Origin: Parvularcula bermudensis HTCC2503
Lineage (GTDB): Bacteria > Pseudomonadota > Alphaproteobacteria > Caulobacterales > Parvularculaceae
DNA length: 64,000 nucleotides
NCBI RefSeq assembly: GCF_000152825.2
Contig: NC_014414.1
Coordinates: forward strand, 1,488,001 to 1,552,000
Direction: 5' to 3'
A program made the translations under genes and the position numbers. How positions within the stretch are numbered: position 1 is the stretch's first letter; the number at the start of each line of letters is the position of its first letter. Shown piece after piece: positions 25,022 to 38,812 of this stretch. Under the pieces are notes generated by a model. That model made no database searches. It was not told the origin of the DNA and saw only the letters and a program-made list of their open reading frames with translations.

Positions 25022-26101
25022 ATGGAAACGGACCCTTCACCGCTCGCCGATGTCCGAGAAACGGTTGGTGAGCTGCGCGCCCTATACCGTTCGGCTGAGG
25101 CAAGAGCTGCGCGATTGCGCCTTCTCATACAAGCGAGCGGTGACCTGTCCGCCGCCACGGGGGCCGACCTCGATAGCGCGATCGCGGCGAACGCGCAGAA
25201 GGCAGCGCATTTCGCAGGCTTCAAGGATGGTAAGGTGACCACCGATCCAAAGGCCGACGGCGTTGCTCTCATCGCGCCTGGGGCGGAGGGTCGCCGTGTA
25301 GGAACGCTGATTTTAACGAGAGAGGAGGGCGCTGGGGCCTCGACCTCCGAAGAGGATCAGGAGGCCCTCGGCACGCTTGCCCAAATGATTGCGACGGCGA
25401 TGGACCGGGGGGCCCGAGAAGCCGAGCGCGATCGTCTCTTGGCGCGATTGCGAGATCGCGAAGCACAATTAGAGCGGACTGTCAGTAGGCTCTTCTCCGC
25501 CCAGGAGGACGAACGGCGCTATGTCTCTCGCGAATTACACGACGGTGTCGCCCAGACCGCCACAGCGCTTTTGCGACGGTTAGAAGCAAGCGTCGAGGGG
25601 TCCCATCCGCAGCATGACGATCTTCCGGCCATCGCGAAGGGATTGGTGCAGGAGCTACGCCAGGTCATTGCGGGACTAAGGCCCGTGGTTCTCGATGATC
25701 TTGGACTCTGCCCCGCTATCGAACGTCTTGCGAGCGATCTGCAAGGGGATGGATATCAGGTCCGAACTGACATCCCCGACGCAACGACCTTTTCAAGGCC
25801 CTTGGCGACGGGCCTCTATCGCGTGGCGCAAGAAGCGATTTCCAACATCAAGAAACACGCGGGCGGCCCCTGTGCTGTCGATATTACACTCAATTATTCA
25901 GAGGAAAATGGGAGGGGTATGCTGACCATCCGGGATCACGGTGTGGGGTTTTCGCCTGATCGCGACGCTCGACCCGAGCGGGGAGAAAATGTTGGTATCG
26001 AGATGATGACGGAGCGGATGCTCGCTCTCGGCGGTTCTCTATCAATAAACGAAGCGAATGGTGGGGGTGTTTGCGTCCGGGCGAAGATCGGCTCTGCATG
26101 A
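25022..26101 (+). CDS. NarX/HisKA_3-type sensor histidine kinase
   Basis: 359 residues, no membrane segment. Residues about 25-135 form a GAF-like sensory domain (AAHFAGFKDGKVTTDPKADGVALIAPGAEGRRVGTLILTRE). After a coiled coil comes the HisKA_3 box QEDERRYVSRELHDGVAQTATALLRRLEA with His173. The GHKL ATPase has YRVAQEAISNIKKHAGG, IRDHGVGFSP and NVGIEMMTERMLALGG. It should respond to a soluble signal in the cytoplasm. The ATG at 25022 is preferred over 24962 because GAGG lies just upstream and the family starts near there. The stop overlaps the next gene by ATGA, identifying the response regulator at 26098 as its partner. Confidence 0.9.
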   Translation: METDPSPLADVRETVGELRALYRSAEARAARLRLLIQASGDLSAATGADLDSAIAANAQKAAHFAGFKDGKVTTDPKADGVALIAPGAEGRRVGTLILTREEGAGASTSEEDQEALGTLAQMIATAMDRGAREAERDRLLARLRDREAQLERTVSRLFSAQEDERRYVSRELHDGVAQTATALLRRLEASVEGSHPQHDDLPAIAKGLVQELRQVIAGLRPVVLDDLGLCPAIERLASDLQGDGYQVRTDIPDATTFSRPLATGLYRVAQEAISNIKKHAGGPCAVDITLNYSEENGRGMLTIRDHGVGFSPDRDARPERGENVGIEMMTERMLALGGSLSINEANGGGVCVRAKIGSA

Positions 26102-26751
26102 AAAATCCATCGTCACCACGGCTTGTCATCATCGATGACCATGAATTGGCCCGGGAGGGACTTCGCCTCGCCCTCGTGCAAAGGGGGTTCGAGGTGGTCG
26201 CCGTGGGCGCAACGGCCGCCGAAGCCATAGAGCTAACACAAACGACCGACCCGGATGTCGTTCTTTTGGATATCCGCCTTCGCGATGGTCCCGACGGCCT
26301 GGCGGCGGCGGCCGGTATCAAGGCGCTCAACCAGTCGGTTGCGGTTGTCATGCTGTCTCTACATGACGATGCCGACTATGTACGCGCGGCCTTAAAGGCT
26401 GGTGCCAAGGGCTACATCCTCAAGGACACGGCGCTTGATGAGCTGTGTGCGGAATTGAAAACTGTCCTTTCCGGCGGCGTGGCGATCCCGCAGGCATTAT
26501 TGGCAGCCGTCCTGACCCCAAAGGCGGCCGCTCCCCCTGAGTACCATCTCGTCGAACGGCTAACCGACAGGGAGCGAGAGGTCCTGCGCCTCATTTCCGA
26601 GGGCAAGACCAACAAGGCAATCGCGAGGGAGTTGGTGATCAGCCCGGCTACCGTGAAGGCGCATGTCGAGCGCTGTCTGGCAAAGCTTGGTGCCGCCGAT
26701 CGTACGCAGGCAGCTGTGATGATGGTCCGGTGGATGGAGGCTGAGGGCTAG
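26098..26751 (+). CDS. NarL/LuxR-family response regulator
   Basis: 217 residues. The receiver has LVIIDDHELAREGL, Asp58 in DVVLLDIRL and Lys in GAKGYILKDTALDEL. The LuxR helix-turn-helix is ERLTDREREVLRLISEGKTNKAIARELVISPATVKAHVERCLAKLGAADRTQAAVMM. The ATG at 26098 overlaps the kinase stop (ATGA), so the two are made together and form a cognate pair. It is followed after 2 bp by a second sensor kinase, so both signalling pairs may be co-expressed. The regulon cannot be told from the window. Confidence 0.93.
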   Translation: MKNPSSPRLVIIDDHELAREGLRLALVQRGFEVVAVGATAAEAIELTQTTDPDVVLLDIRLRDGPDGLAAAAGIKALNQSVAVVMLSLHDDADYVRAALKAGAKGYILKDTALDELCAELKTVLSGGVAIPQALLAAVLTPKAAAPPEYHLVERLTDREREVLRLISEGKTNKAIARELVISPATVKAHVERCLAKLGAADRTQAAVMMVRWMEAEG

Positions 26752-26753
26752 AT

Positions 26754-28742
26754 ATGGGTGGGTCATTGCAATACTTGATTGCCCGTCCCTGGGCTGATCT
26801 TCCGTTAACGGCGAAAGGTCTTGTCGTTATTGCTCTGCCGCTCTTTATTCTCATGGGGTCGCTGATGATGCTGCACCAGGCGAGCTATGCGGAAGCAAGG
26901 GCCGAAGACGACGTACGGCGCGCCTTCGCGATCCAGCGGGACATCTATCAAGTTCACGCCCTTCTTGCCGAAGCGGCAAGTGGCGTTCGGGGCTATCTGT
27001 TGACCGGGCAGGACCGCTTTCTCGAACCGTTCCGCAGGGCGGAGGGAGAGTTGCCCGAGACCTATGCGCGGCTTGATATCGCGATTGAGGACCCCGGTGT
27101 GCGGGCCGCCTATGACGTCTTTCTCGATCAGGCGGATCAGAAGCGAGAAGGTCTTGATGCCCTCCTGGCCCAGACGCGGCAGGCAGGGAACGACCGAAAC
27201 GGCACCGCCGAGATTTTGCAGATGTTGATCGACAATAAGACCGTTCTCGATGATTTGCGGGCGCAGATCGACGTTATTCAGGCGCTTGAGGGCGCGCTCC
27301 TCGATGAGCGCCGGGAACGGGTGGAGCGTGTCCGCGCCCTCTACCTTTCCCTGACAGTAATCAGTGCCCTCATCGGTCTTATGGGTAGTCTCGCGGCGGT
27401 CTATCTCTTCTCCACCGGGATCGTGCGGCGAGTCCAAGGGCTGGAGCGAAATGCGGAGCGTCTTGAGCGCGGGGAGCCGATGATCGCCTTCCCTCCCGCT
27501 TCCGATGAGATCGGTCGCCTTGCAGAGCAGCTTGATCGGGCGAGCGAACTTCTGCGCGCGCGCGAACAGGCAGTGCGCGACAGCGAGGAGCGGTTCCGAC
27601 TGGTCGTGGAGGGGGTGCAGGATTACGGCATCTTCGCACTCACCCCAGAGGGTGAGGTGGCGAGCTGGAATACGGGGGCTGAGCGCATTAAGGGGTGGCA
27701 GGCAGATGAAATCTTAGGCAAGCACTTTGCCCGCTTTTATCCGTCGGAAACACGCGGCTATCTTCCGACGCAAATGCTCGAGCGTGCCCGCGACCACGGC
27801 ACCGCCGAGGATGAGGGCTGGCGGGTTCGCAAGGATGGATCGCGGTTCTGGGCGAATGTCATCGTCACGGCGCTGCGTGACGAGGCGGGGGAGTTGAGGG
27901 GCTTCGCAAAGGTCACCCGCGACATCACCGAACGAAAGCAATCCGAAGAGGCCTTGAAGGCCGCGCGGGAGGCCGCGGTCCTGGCAAGCCAGGCGAAGAG
28001 CGAATTCCTTTCCCGGACTAGCCACGAACTCCGCACGCCGATGAGTGCAATTATCGGTTTTGCGCAAGTCTTGGAGCTCGATCACGATGACCTCGCGCCG
28101 CGCCATCAGACCGCCACAACGCAGATTTTGAAGGCTGCCCGCCACCTCCTGTCGCTGATTAACGACCTGCTCGATGTTTCGAGTATCGAGGCCGGCACCC
28201 AAGCCCTGAAACTTGAAGAGGTAAGTCTTCTCGACGTCTTGGAGGAGGCCTATAGCCTCGCCGCGCCGATCGTGAAAGCGGCCAATCTGTCCTTTCAGTT
28301 CGATCAGGAAAGCGCCCAGTACACGGTGCAATGTGATCGTCGGCGCACCATCCAAGTCGTCCTCAACCTTCTCACTAACGCGGCAAAATATAATCGCGAG
28401 GGGGCCTATGTGGCGCTGACGGTGCAACCGGACGGGAACGATGTGGTGGTCAGTGTCACCGATGACGGGGCGGGCATTCCCGATGAGAGGATACCGCGAC
28501 TCTTCACGCCCTTTGATCGCTTGGGCCAGGAGAAGCAGCGGCGGACGGATGGATCGGGTCTCGGTCTCGCCCTCTCCAAGAGCCTTGTCGAGACGATGGG
28601 GGGGCGGATCGGTTTCCGCAATGCGACGCCTCCTGACAGAGGGGCAAGCTTCTGGTTTACCCTGCCGATAAGCCGAGCGGGGCGCGGGCCAGAGATAACA
28701 GACCCTGAGACGCGGGAGGAGGCAGCCGGTGTCGCTGAATGA
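26754..28742 (+). CDS. CHASE3-HAMP-PAS sensor histidine kinase
   Basis: 662 residues. Two membrane segments (about 20-40, LVVIALPLFILMGSLMML, and about 195-220, LTVISALIGLMGSLAAVYLFSTG) flank a periplasmic CHASE3-like domain with VRGYLLTGQDRFLEPFRRAEGELPETYARLD. A HAMP linker follows, then a PAS domain (DYGIFALTPEGEVASWNTGAERIKGWQADEILGKHFARFY), H-box FLSRTSHELRTPMSAIIGFAQVLE, and ATPase with NLLTNAAKYN, VTDDGAGIPDER and GSGLGLALSKSLVETMGG. It is a membrane-bound sensor with an internal PAS sensor. It overlaps the next receiver gene by 14 bp. Confidence 0.93.
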   Translation: MGGSLQYLIARPWADLPLTAKGLVVIALPLFILMGSLMMLHQASYAEARAEDDVRRAFAIQRDIYQVHALLAEAASGVRGYLLTGQDRFLEPFRRAEGELPETYARLDIAIEDPGVRAAYDVFLDQADQKREGLDALLAQTRQAGNDRNGTAEILQMLIDNKTVLDDLRAQIDVIQALEGALLDERRERVERVRALYLSLTVISALIGLMGSLAAVYLFSTGIVRRVQGLERNAERLERGEPMIAFPPASDEIGRLAEQLDRASELLRAREQAVRDSEERFRLVVEGVQDYGIFALTPEGEVASWNTGAERIKGWQADEILGKHFARFYPSETRGYLPTQMLERARDHGTAEDEGWRVRKDGSRFWANVIVTALRDEAGELRGFAKVTRDITERKQSEEALKAAREAAVLASQAKSEFLSRTSHELRTPMSAIIGFAQVLELDHDDLAPRHQTATTQILKAARHLLSLINDLLDVSSIEAGTQALKLEEVSLLDVLEEAYSLAAPIVKAANLSFQFDQESAQYTVQCDRRRTIQVVLNLLTNAAKYNREGAYVALTVQPDGNDVVVSVTDDGAGIPDERIPRLFTPFDRLGQEKQRRTDGSGLGLALSKSLVETMGGRIGFRNATPPDRGASFWFTLPISRAGRGPEITDPETREEAAGVAE

Positions 28743-29169
28743 CTTTGTAAAGCCTGAGGAGATCCTCTCACGCCGCGTTCTCGTCATCGACGATGAAGAG
28801 GCGAACCTCTTATTGCTCTCAACCCTGTTGGAGCGGGAGGGCTACCGCGACTGCCATTTCGTGGGGGAGCCGTCGGTTGCGCTTAATCGATATCTCGACC
28901 TTGAGCCTCATATCGTCCTCCTTGATCTGATGATGCCCGATGTGGACGGCTACCAGTTGCTCGACTCCTTTCGCCGTCATGCGCGGCCGGATGAATTCCT
29001 GCCGGTCCTGGTCCTGACGGCCGATACCACTGTGCAGTCACGGCGCCGGGCCCTTTCTCTCGGGGCAAAGGATTTCGTCGTGAAGCCGTTCGATGTGGTC
29101 GAAATCGGCCTCAGGATCGCCAATCTTCTCGAAACGCAGATTCTCTACGAACGCTTGCGCCGCGCCTGA
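28729..29169 (+). CDS. Receiver-only response regulator
   Basis: 146 residues with one receiver domain: RRVLVIDDEEANLLLLSTLLEREGY, Asp66 in HIVLLDLMMPDVDGYQLLDSFR, and Lys in LGAKDFVVKPFDVVEIGLRIANLLETQ. This layout is like receivers of the RpfG or HD-GYP/Spo0F kind but lacks any output domain. GTG at 28729 with GGGAGGAGG upstream, overlapping the kinase by 14 bp, is the likely start. It lies 66 bp from the leader-distal end of the CRISPR array. It probably passes phosphate from the CHASE3 kinase to another relay protein. Confidence 0.9.
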   Translation: MSLNDFVKPEEILSRRVLVIDDEEANLLLLSTLLEREGYRDCHFVGEPSVALNRYLDLEPHIVLLDLMMPDVDGYQLLDSFRRHARPDEFLPVLVLTADTTVQSRRRALSLGAKDFVVKPFDVVEIGLRIANLLETQILYERLRRA

Positions 29170-29234
29170 GGGCGGCAGGCATAGGGGAAGGGCGCCGGCC
29201 GGGGCTCTTCCTGCTTGGCGGCCAGCGCTCTCTC

Positions 29235-30818
29235 ATGTCGATCCACGCCCCTGTGAGGGGGCGACTTTTGCGAAGTGCGTTTATGATGACCGGCATTGGT
29301 TTCGATCCACGCCCCTGTGAGGGGGCGACGATTCCCTGGGCTCCTCCGCCGTGCGCTATGATGGTTTCGATCCACGCCCCTGTGAGGGGGCGACCGCTGA
29401 TGTGACCCTTGTCAATCAGGTGTTGCCAGTTTCGATCCACGCCCCTGTGAGGGGGCGACGCGCAGGTCGTGGCCCGTCCAGCCGCACCACAAGTTTCGAT
29501 CCACGCCCCTGTGAGGGGGCGACGTGATGAGCTTGAGGCCCACGGCCCGCTACAGGGGGTTTCGATCCACGCCCCTGTGAGGGGGCGACTCTTGAGGTCG
29601 CCGATGAATTTATCACCGCGCTGTTTCGATCCACGCCCCTGTGAGGGGGCGACGGGCACGGCAGAGCCGGATGCCTCGCCAGATGTGTTTCGATCCACGC
29701 CCCTGTGAGGGGGCGACCCATTGGCCCTATGCTATTTTTGTCGAGGGCAATGTTTCGATCCACGCCCCTGTGAGGGGGCGACCCCAACTACGCGGGGGCC
29801 GTCCAGCTTATGCAGGTTTCGATCCACGCCCCTGTGAGGGGGCGACGGGATGGGGCAAGCGGGCGATCACCGCTTACCACGTTTCGATCCACGCCCCTGT
29901 GAGGGGGCGACAAGGGACAACCGGCGCGACGGTGAGCGTGAGACGGTTTCGATCCACGCCCCTGTGAGGGGGCGACACCGCAACAGAACGCTGGATGCGG
30001 GGTCGTCAAGTTTCGATCCACGCCCCTGTGAGGGGGCGACTATTGAGATCGTTGAGCCGAAACGACGGCGGCAGTTTCGATCCACGCCCCTGTGAGGGGG
30101 CGACAAGCAAAATGAATTGCGCACCACGACAGATCAGGGTTTCGATCCACGCCCCTGTGAGGGGGCGACGTTTCGATGGGGGAAGCCTGTGAGTATTTAT
30201 ACGGTTTCGATCCACGCCCCTGTGAGGGGGCGACCATCGCTCTCGCCCTCAGCGTCTTCCCAGTCTTCGTTTCGATCCACGCCCCTGTGAGGGGGCGACT
30301 TCTTAACACAGACCCGCGAACCATCCGGCGTTGGGTTTCGATCCACGCCCCTGTGAGGGGGCGACCTGGCCGAGGCGATCAAAACCTGTCCGTCGGCGGT
30401 TTCGATCCACGCCCCTGTGAGGGGGCGACCGGGCCGTGGGCCTCAAGCTCATCACCATTGGGCAGTTTCGATCCACGCCCCTGTGAGGGGGCGACCTCAA
30501 TCATTGGCCTTCCCTTTCTTCTGTGGCCTGTTTCGATCCACGCCCCTGTGAGGGGGCGACCGCAAGGGGTAACACCAGCTGCACGTTGCCGGGGTTTCGA
30601 TCCACGCCCCTGTGAGGGGGCGACTTGCAGATAGACCCACTCGGCGAGCGGTGGCATGTTTCGATCCACGCCCCTGTGAGGGGGCGACATTATGGGAGAA
30701 AAAATCGCGCGGTGGAAAGGGTCGTTTCGATCCACGCCCCTGTGAGGGGGCGACCCGCGTTGTTGTGGACACTGGACGGCGGCCCGTGTTTCGATCCACG
30801 CCCCTGTGAGGGGGCGAC
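29235..30818 (-). CRISPR. Type I-C CRISPR array, 25 repeats and 24 spacers
   Basis: Twenty-five 31-nt repeats (plus-strand form begins GTTTCGATCCACG and ends GAGGGGGCGAC) separate 24 spacers of 33-35 nt. Read on the minus strand, the repeat has a 6-bp stem CGCCCC/GGGGCG around loop CTCACA and ends with the 11-nt tail TGGATCGAAAC, matching the type I-C crRNA 5' handle. All copies are identical except the first (29235-29265), whose first and third bases differ, marking the leader-distal old end. The array therefore runs from high to low coordinates, with the newest spacer next to the leader at 30819, on the same strand as the cas genes. Spacers 5 (29524-29558) and 19 (30430-30464) share 26 nt as reverse complements. 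Confidence 0.98.
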
Positions 30819-31007
30819 CGTGGGGTACGTAACATCCTGTAGTAGATGAGGAAAATGTGGATGATCCGCGATTGTGGTGGATCTGCCATTGCGATAGGGG
30901 CGATTGTTGCCAGAAAATGAAAAATTATATTATAATTCAATAATTTAAGGGAATCGCGAACCTGCCGATGGATGGCCAACAATATGGGGTTCGCGCGCCA
31001 ATGCCGT
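30819..31007 (-). promoter_or_regulatory. CRISPR leader region
   Basis: This 189-bp gap between cas2 and the first repeat has no gene. It contains an AT-rich block (about 30918-30950) unlike the GC-rich surroundings, with TATAAT-like -10 hexamers readable on the minus strand at 30924-30934. Its place at the cas2 side, next to the intact end of the array, is where type I-C leaders lie, so it should drive pre-crRNA transcription and mark the integration end. The promoter is predicted only by sequence. Confidence 0.7.
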
Positions 31008-31298
31008 TCAGAACAGCAGGGGACCATCAAGATCAAGAACCGGCTTGGCGCCGATATGCTCAATCCGGCGCTTGCCTTCTGCCCCCAATCGATAAAAGCG
31101 GAGACTGTCTTCTTTCTCGTCGATCTCGGCGATGAGCCGTGCCCGAAGCGCCACCCATTGGGCCGGGTCAACCTCACACTCAAAGACCGAATTTTGCACA
31201 CGCTGGCCGAAATCCAGACATGCGCGGGCAACCCGGCGAAGGCGTCGGCTTCCTCCGGGGGAAGACGTACTTACATCATATGTCACCAGCATCAGCAT
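31008..31298 (-). CDS. cas2: CRISPR-associated protein Cas2
   Basis: 96 residues with the Cas2 ferredoxin-like start MLMLVTYDVSTSSPGGSRRLRRVARACLDFGQRVQNSVFECEVDPAQW, containing the conserved Asp8 of the YDV strand. Cas2 dimers bridge two Cas1 dimers in the integrase complex that inserts new spacers at the leader end. The start lies 3 bp after the cas1 stop. It is the last gene of the cas operon, directly before the leader and array, which is typical of type I-C. Confidence 0.97.
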   Translation of the reverse strand: MLMLVTYDVSTSSPGGSRRLRRVARACLDFGQRVQNSVFECEVDPAQWVALRARLIAEIDEKEDSLRFYRLGAEGKRRIEHIGAKPVLDLDGPLLF

Positions 31299-31301
31299 GG
31301 T

Positions 31302-32342
31302 CTATCTCCAGATGAAGGGGGGATAGCCGTCGAGGTCCCCGCGTAGATGACGCGATAAAAGCCTTGCTTGTAGATGGGCGACGAGGCCCATTGCCGCGCT
31401 CTCACCAAGAAACGGGTGTCGGAGTTCCCGCTTTTTTCTCTCCTGCCATGCGATTAGGACCAGCTTTCGTCCGTCCTCGGTCAAGCTGATGGCGCCGCCG
31501 GCATCGACGACGAAGTCACGTGCTTTTATCTGTCCCCGGTTGATCATGGTCAGAGCAAGCCGATCCGCCAATACGGGGCGAAGCTCTTCCATCAGGTCGA
31601 GTGCAAGGCTTGCCCGACCGGGCCGATCTGTGTGGAGAAAGCCGACCTGCGGGTCGAGACCGACCCCCTCAAGTGCGGATCTGCAATCATGCCCGAGCAT
31701 GGCATAGAGAAACGACAAGAGGGCGTTGACCCTGTCGAGCGGCGGGCGCCGTGACCGGCCGCCGAACCGCAATTCCCGGGGCGCCGCGTGCAACATCGCG
31801 TCGAAGACGCCAAAATAGACGTTAGCCGCTTCGCCCTCGAACCCGCGAATGACATCGATGGTTTCTGCCTCCGCTGTCCTTCGGGCAATGCGCCCCAGTC
31901 GCGCTTCGGCGTCTTCGAAGGCCTTCCGTTGCGGCGTCTCGAGCTTCTCCCCATGGTCGCGCAGGGCACGGAGGAGGACCGTCCGCTGGTTTGCGGCCTT
32001 GGCGGTTACGATGCCTCGAACAATGGGGACAGAGCGGGAGGGATCATCGGCCATCCGATATTGTGCCCGACGGAGCAGGACATTGCCGGTTTGTGCCCCC
32101 TCGACACGTGCCTGGAACCGTCCCTCGGGCGTCAAAAAGGATAGGGTGATCGCCTTTTCCGCGCACGCGGCCATCAAGGCAGGGGAAGCGCCTGTTCGGT
32201 TGAAACAGACCACGCCCTCAAGAGCATGGAGAGGAGCGCGCCCCCTTTCCTTGCCGTCCGCCTCTACGACGAGATTCTCGCCGTCCTTTCGCAGCCATGC
32301 ATCTTCGCTGGTGACGTAGATGGTATTCAGCAGGCGGCGCAT
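31302..32342 (-). CDS. cas1: CRISPR-associated endonuclease Cas1 (type I-C)
   Basis: 346 residues. The N-terminal beta domain (MRRLLNTIYVTSEDAWLRKDGENLVV) precedes the helical catalytic domain. The metal ligands are visible as Glu in RGFEGEAANVYFGVFDAML, His in GFLHTDRPGRASLALDLMEELRP and the acidic DLMEE downstream. Length and sequence style fit the I-C subgroup. Cas1 is the integrase of spacer acquisition with Cas2. The gene is 18 bp after cas4 and 3 bp before cas2. Confidence 0.97.
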   Translation of the reverse strand: MRRLLNTIYVTSEDAWLRKDGENLVVEADGKERGRAPLHALEGVVCFNRTGASPALMAACAEKAITLSFLTPEGRFQARVEGAQTGNVLLRRAQYRMADDPSRSVPIVRGIVTAKAANQRTVLLRALRDHGEKLETPQRKAFEDAEARLGRIARRTAEAETIDVIRGFEGEAANVYFGVFDAMLHAAPRELRFGGRSRRPPLDRVNALLSFLYAMLGHDCRSALEGVGLDPQVGFLHTDRPGRASLALDLMEELRPVLADRLALTMINRGQIKARDFVVDAGGAISLTEDGRKLVLIAWQERKKRELRHPFLGESAAMGLVAHLQARLLSRHLRGDLDGYPPFIWR

Positions 32343-32360
32343 CGTAGGCTCCTTGCGCGT

Positions 32361-32993
32361 TTAGTCGACGAGCTGGCGCAGAAGCCATTTCGAGACGGAG
32401 GGAGGCTTTTCCAGCCGGTCGGGACAGCATTCCCCGACAAGGGAGCATCGGCGGCAGGCCGGTGTCCTTCTTGGCGGCGGTGTTCTCCCTTCGCCAATCA
32501 TGGTCCTACAGTCCGCAATGACATCAAGGGTAAGGCGGCGTAATTCCTGATCTATCGACACCACAGTCCGCTTGCGGGTTTCTCCGTAGAAAAGCGCGCC
32601 TTCAGGAACGGTGAGCCCAAACATTTCCTCAAGGCACAGGGCCTGTGCGCAAAGCTGGACCTCGTCGGCGCGGTGGCGTTTTGGACGGCCTCGCTTGTAC
32701 TCCACTGGATAAGGCTGCTGGCCATGGAATTCCACAACGTCAGCCTTTCCAGAAAGCTTCAAGGTGAGCGAACGAAGGACCATCCCGCGGACAATCTTTA
32801 TGCCCTCGCGCCGGTCGGGTTTTCCGCCATCAACTCGCTCATGCAACAGGCGCCCTTGCGCGGTGGCCGAGTCCTCCGACCAGATGCGCTCGACATGGAT
32901 CAGTGCGCATTGCCGCGGGCAAAAGAGATGGTGCTGCAATGCCGAGATCGGCGTCAGCGTGTCCTCGCTGTGCTGGTCCGGGGGTGGTAACAT
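32361..32993 (-). CDS. cas4: CRISPR-associated exonuclease Cas4
   Basis: About 210 residues from the ATG at 32993, which follows a good GAGAGG site and lies 8 bp after the cas7 stop. A longer frame to 33089 would enter cas7. The iron-sulfur cysteines are seen at HHLFCPRQCALIHVE near the start and in CRRCSLVGECCPD near the end, with RecB-nuclease residues in GKADVVEFHG and YPVEYKRGR between. Cas4 trims pre-spacers and selects the PAM end during adaptation. The presence of all three adaptation genes and identical repeats argues for a competent acquisition system. Confidence 0.95.
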   Translation of the reverse strand: MLPPPDQHSEDTLTPISALQHHLFCPRQCALIHVERIWSEDSATAQGRLLHERVDGGKPDRREGIKIVRGMVLRSLTLKLSGKADVVEFHGQQPYPVEYKRGRPKRHRADEVQLCAQALCLEEMFGLTVPEGALFYGETRKRTVVSIDQELRRLTLDVIADCRTMIGEGRTPPPRRTPACRRCSLVGECCPDRLEKPPSVSKWLLRQLVD

Positions 32994-33001
32994 CCCCAAT
33001 T

Positions 33002-33912
33002 CTACCTCTCGATCACCTCGACGCCCGTGGGCAGACCCTCGCGGTCGATGGTCACATCGTAATCGGTCCAGTGTCGCGCGGGCGGCCAATTGTCCGTATT
33101 TGGATCACCAACTTTTCGGCGTTCGCCCTGATACATCCGCCAGGTCTGGACGCGCTCAAACAGAGACTGGGCCTGCGCATTGCCGAGCGCGCTTTCATGT
33201 CGGAACACAACCAGCTTGCGGGTGGCCATCTCTCCGCGGGCGGCTGAACGGTCGTGGTCGAACATATTGCCGAGCGCCTGCCAAAGCAGCTCCAGGTCGT
33301 CTTCGGAAAACCCAGTGCCTTTGGTCTCGTCACTGGCAAGGGGGGCGGAGACGAAGCCATGGGCACGATAGAGGCCGTAGGGCACGATGTGCTTACGGCC
33401 CATGGTGCGCCCGTGCTTGTCCTCGGCATCCTTTTCCGTCGTTGCTGCCATGCGGGTGATGGAGATTTCCAGCGGCAGGATGGCCTCGACCGAGCGGGCG
33501 AAGGTGAACTGCACCGGGCCGCGGACCTGACCGGCATTGACGCCTGTCGACATCACGGCACCAAAGGTTCGCACATCCCAGAAGTTCGCGCACATCCAGG
33601 CCGTCAGCTCTCGTGCCTTCTGTCGGTCCTTCGGCAGTATATTAAACTTGTCGGTGATCTCGGGCATGACGGCGGCCCAGGCTTCCTTGTGCAGAAGATT
33701 GAGAGTCGAACCCTCTGTCATGTAGATGCGGTTATCGCTAGCAAGCGCCACATAGTTCCGCACCTTTCGCTTCAACGCGACGTCAGAGACGAGACCCTTA
33801 TTGGTCTCAGGGTCGAGGCGCGGCATATTTCCCGCGTCGGGGTCGCCGTTTGGATTTCCGTTCATCACATCGAAATAGAGGACGAATTCGTGGCGGTTCG
33901 TAACCGGAGTGC

Positions 33913-33916
<4 letters not shown>
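33002..33916 (-). CDS. cas7: Cascade backbone protein Cas7 (Csd2, type I-C)
   Basis: 304 residues beginning [58 protein letters not shown], the classic Csd2/Csh2 opening. Central ITRMAATTEKDAEDKHGRTMGRKHIVPYGLYRAHGFVSA and the DDLELLWQALGNMFDHDRSAARG stretch are also typical of the family. Several copies bind along the crRNA spacer to form the Cascade filament. Start overlaps the cas8c stop (ATGA). Confidence 0.97.

Positions 33917-38812
<4,896 letters not shown>

Noticed and set aside
29111-30850. Many repetitive open frames of 60-195 codons across the CRISPR array
   Set aside because: They arise because the 31-nt repeat lacks stops in several frames. The products are repeats of the same peptide (for example SPPHRGVDRN).
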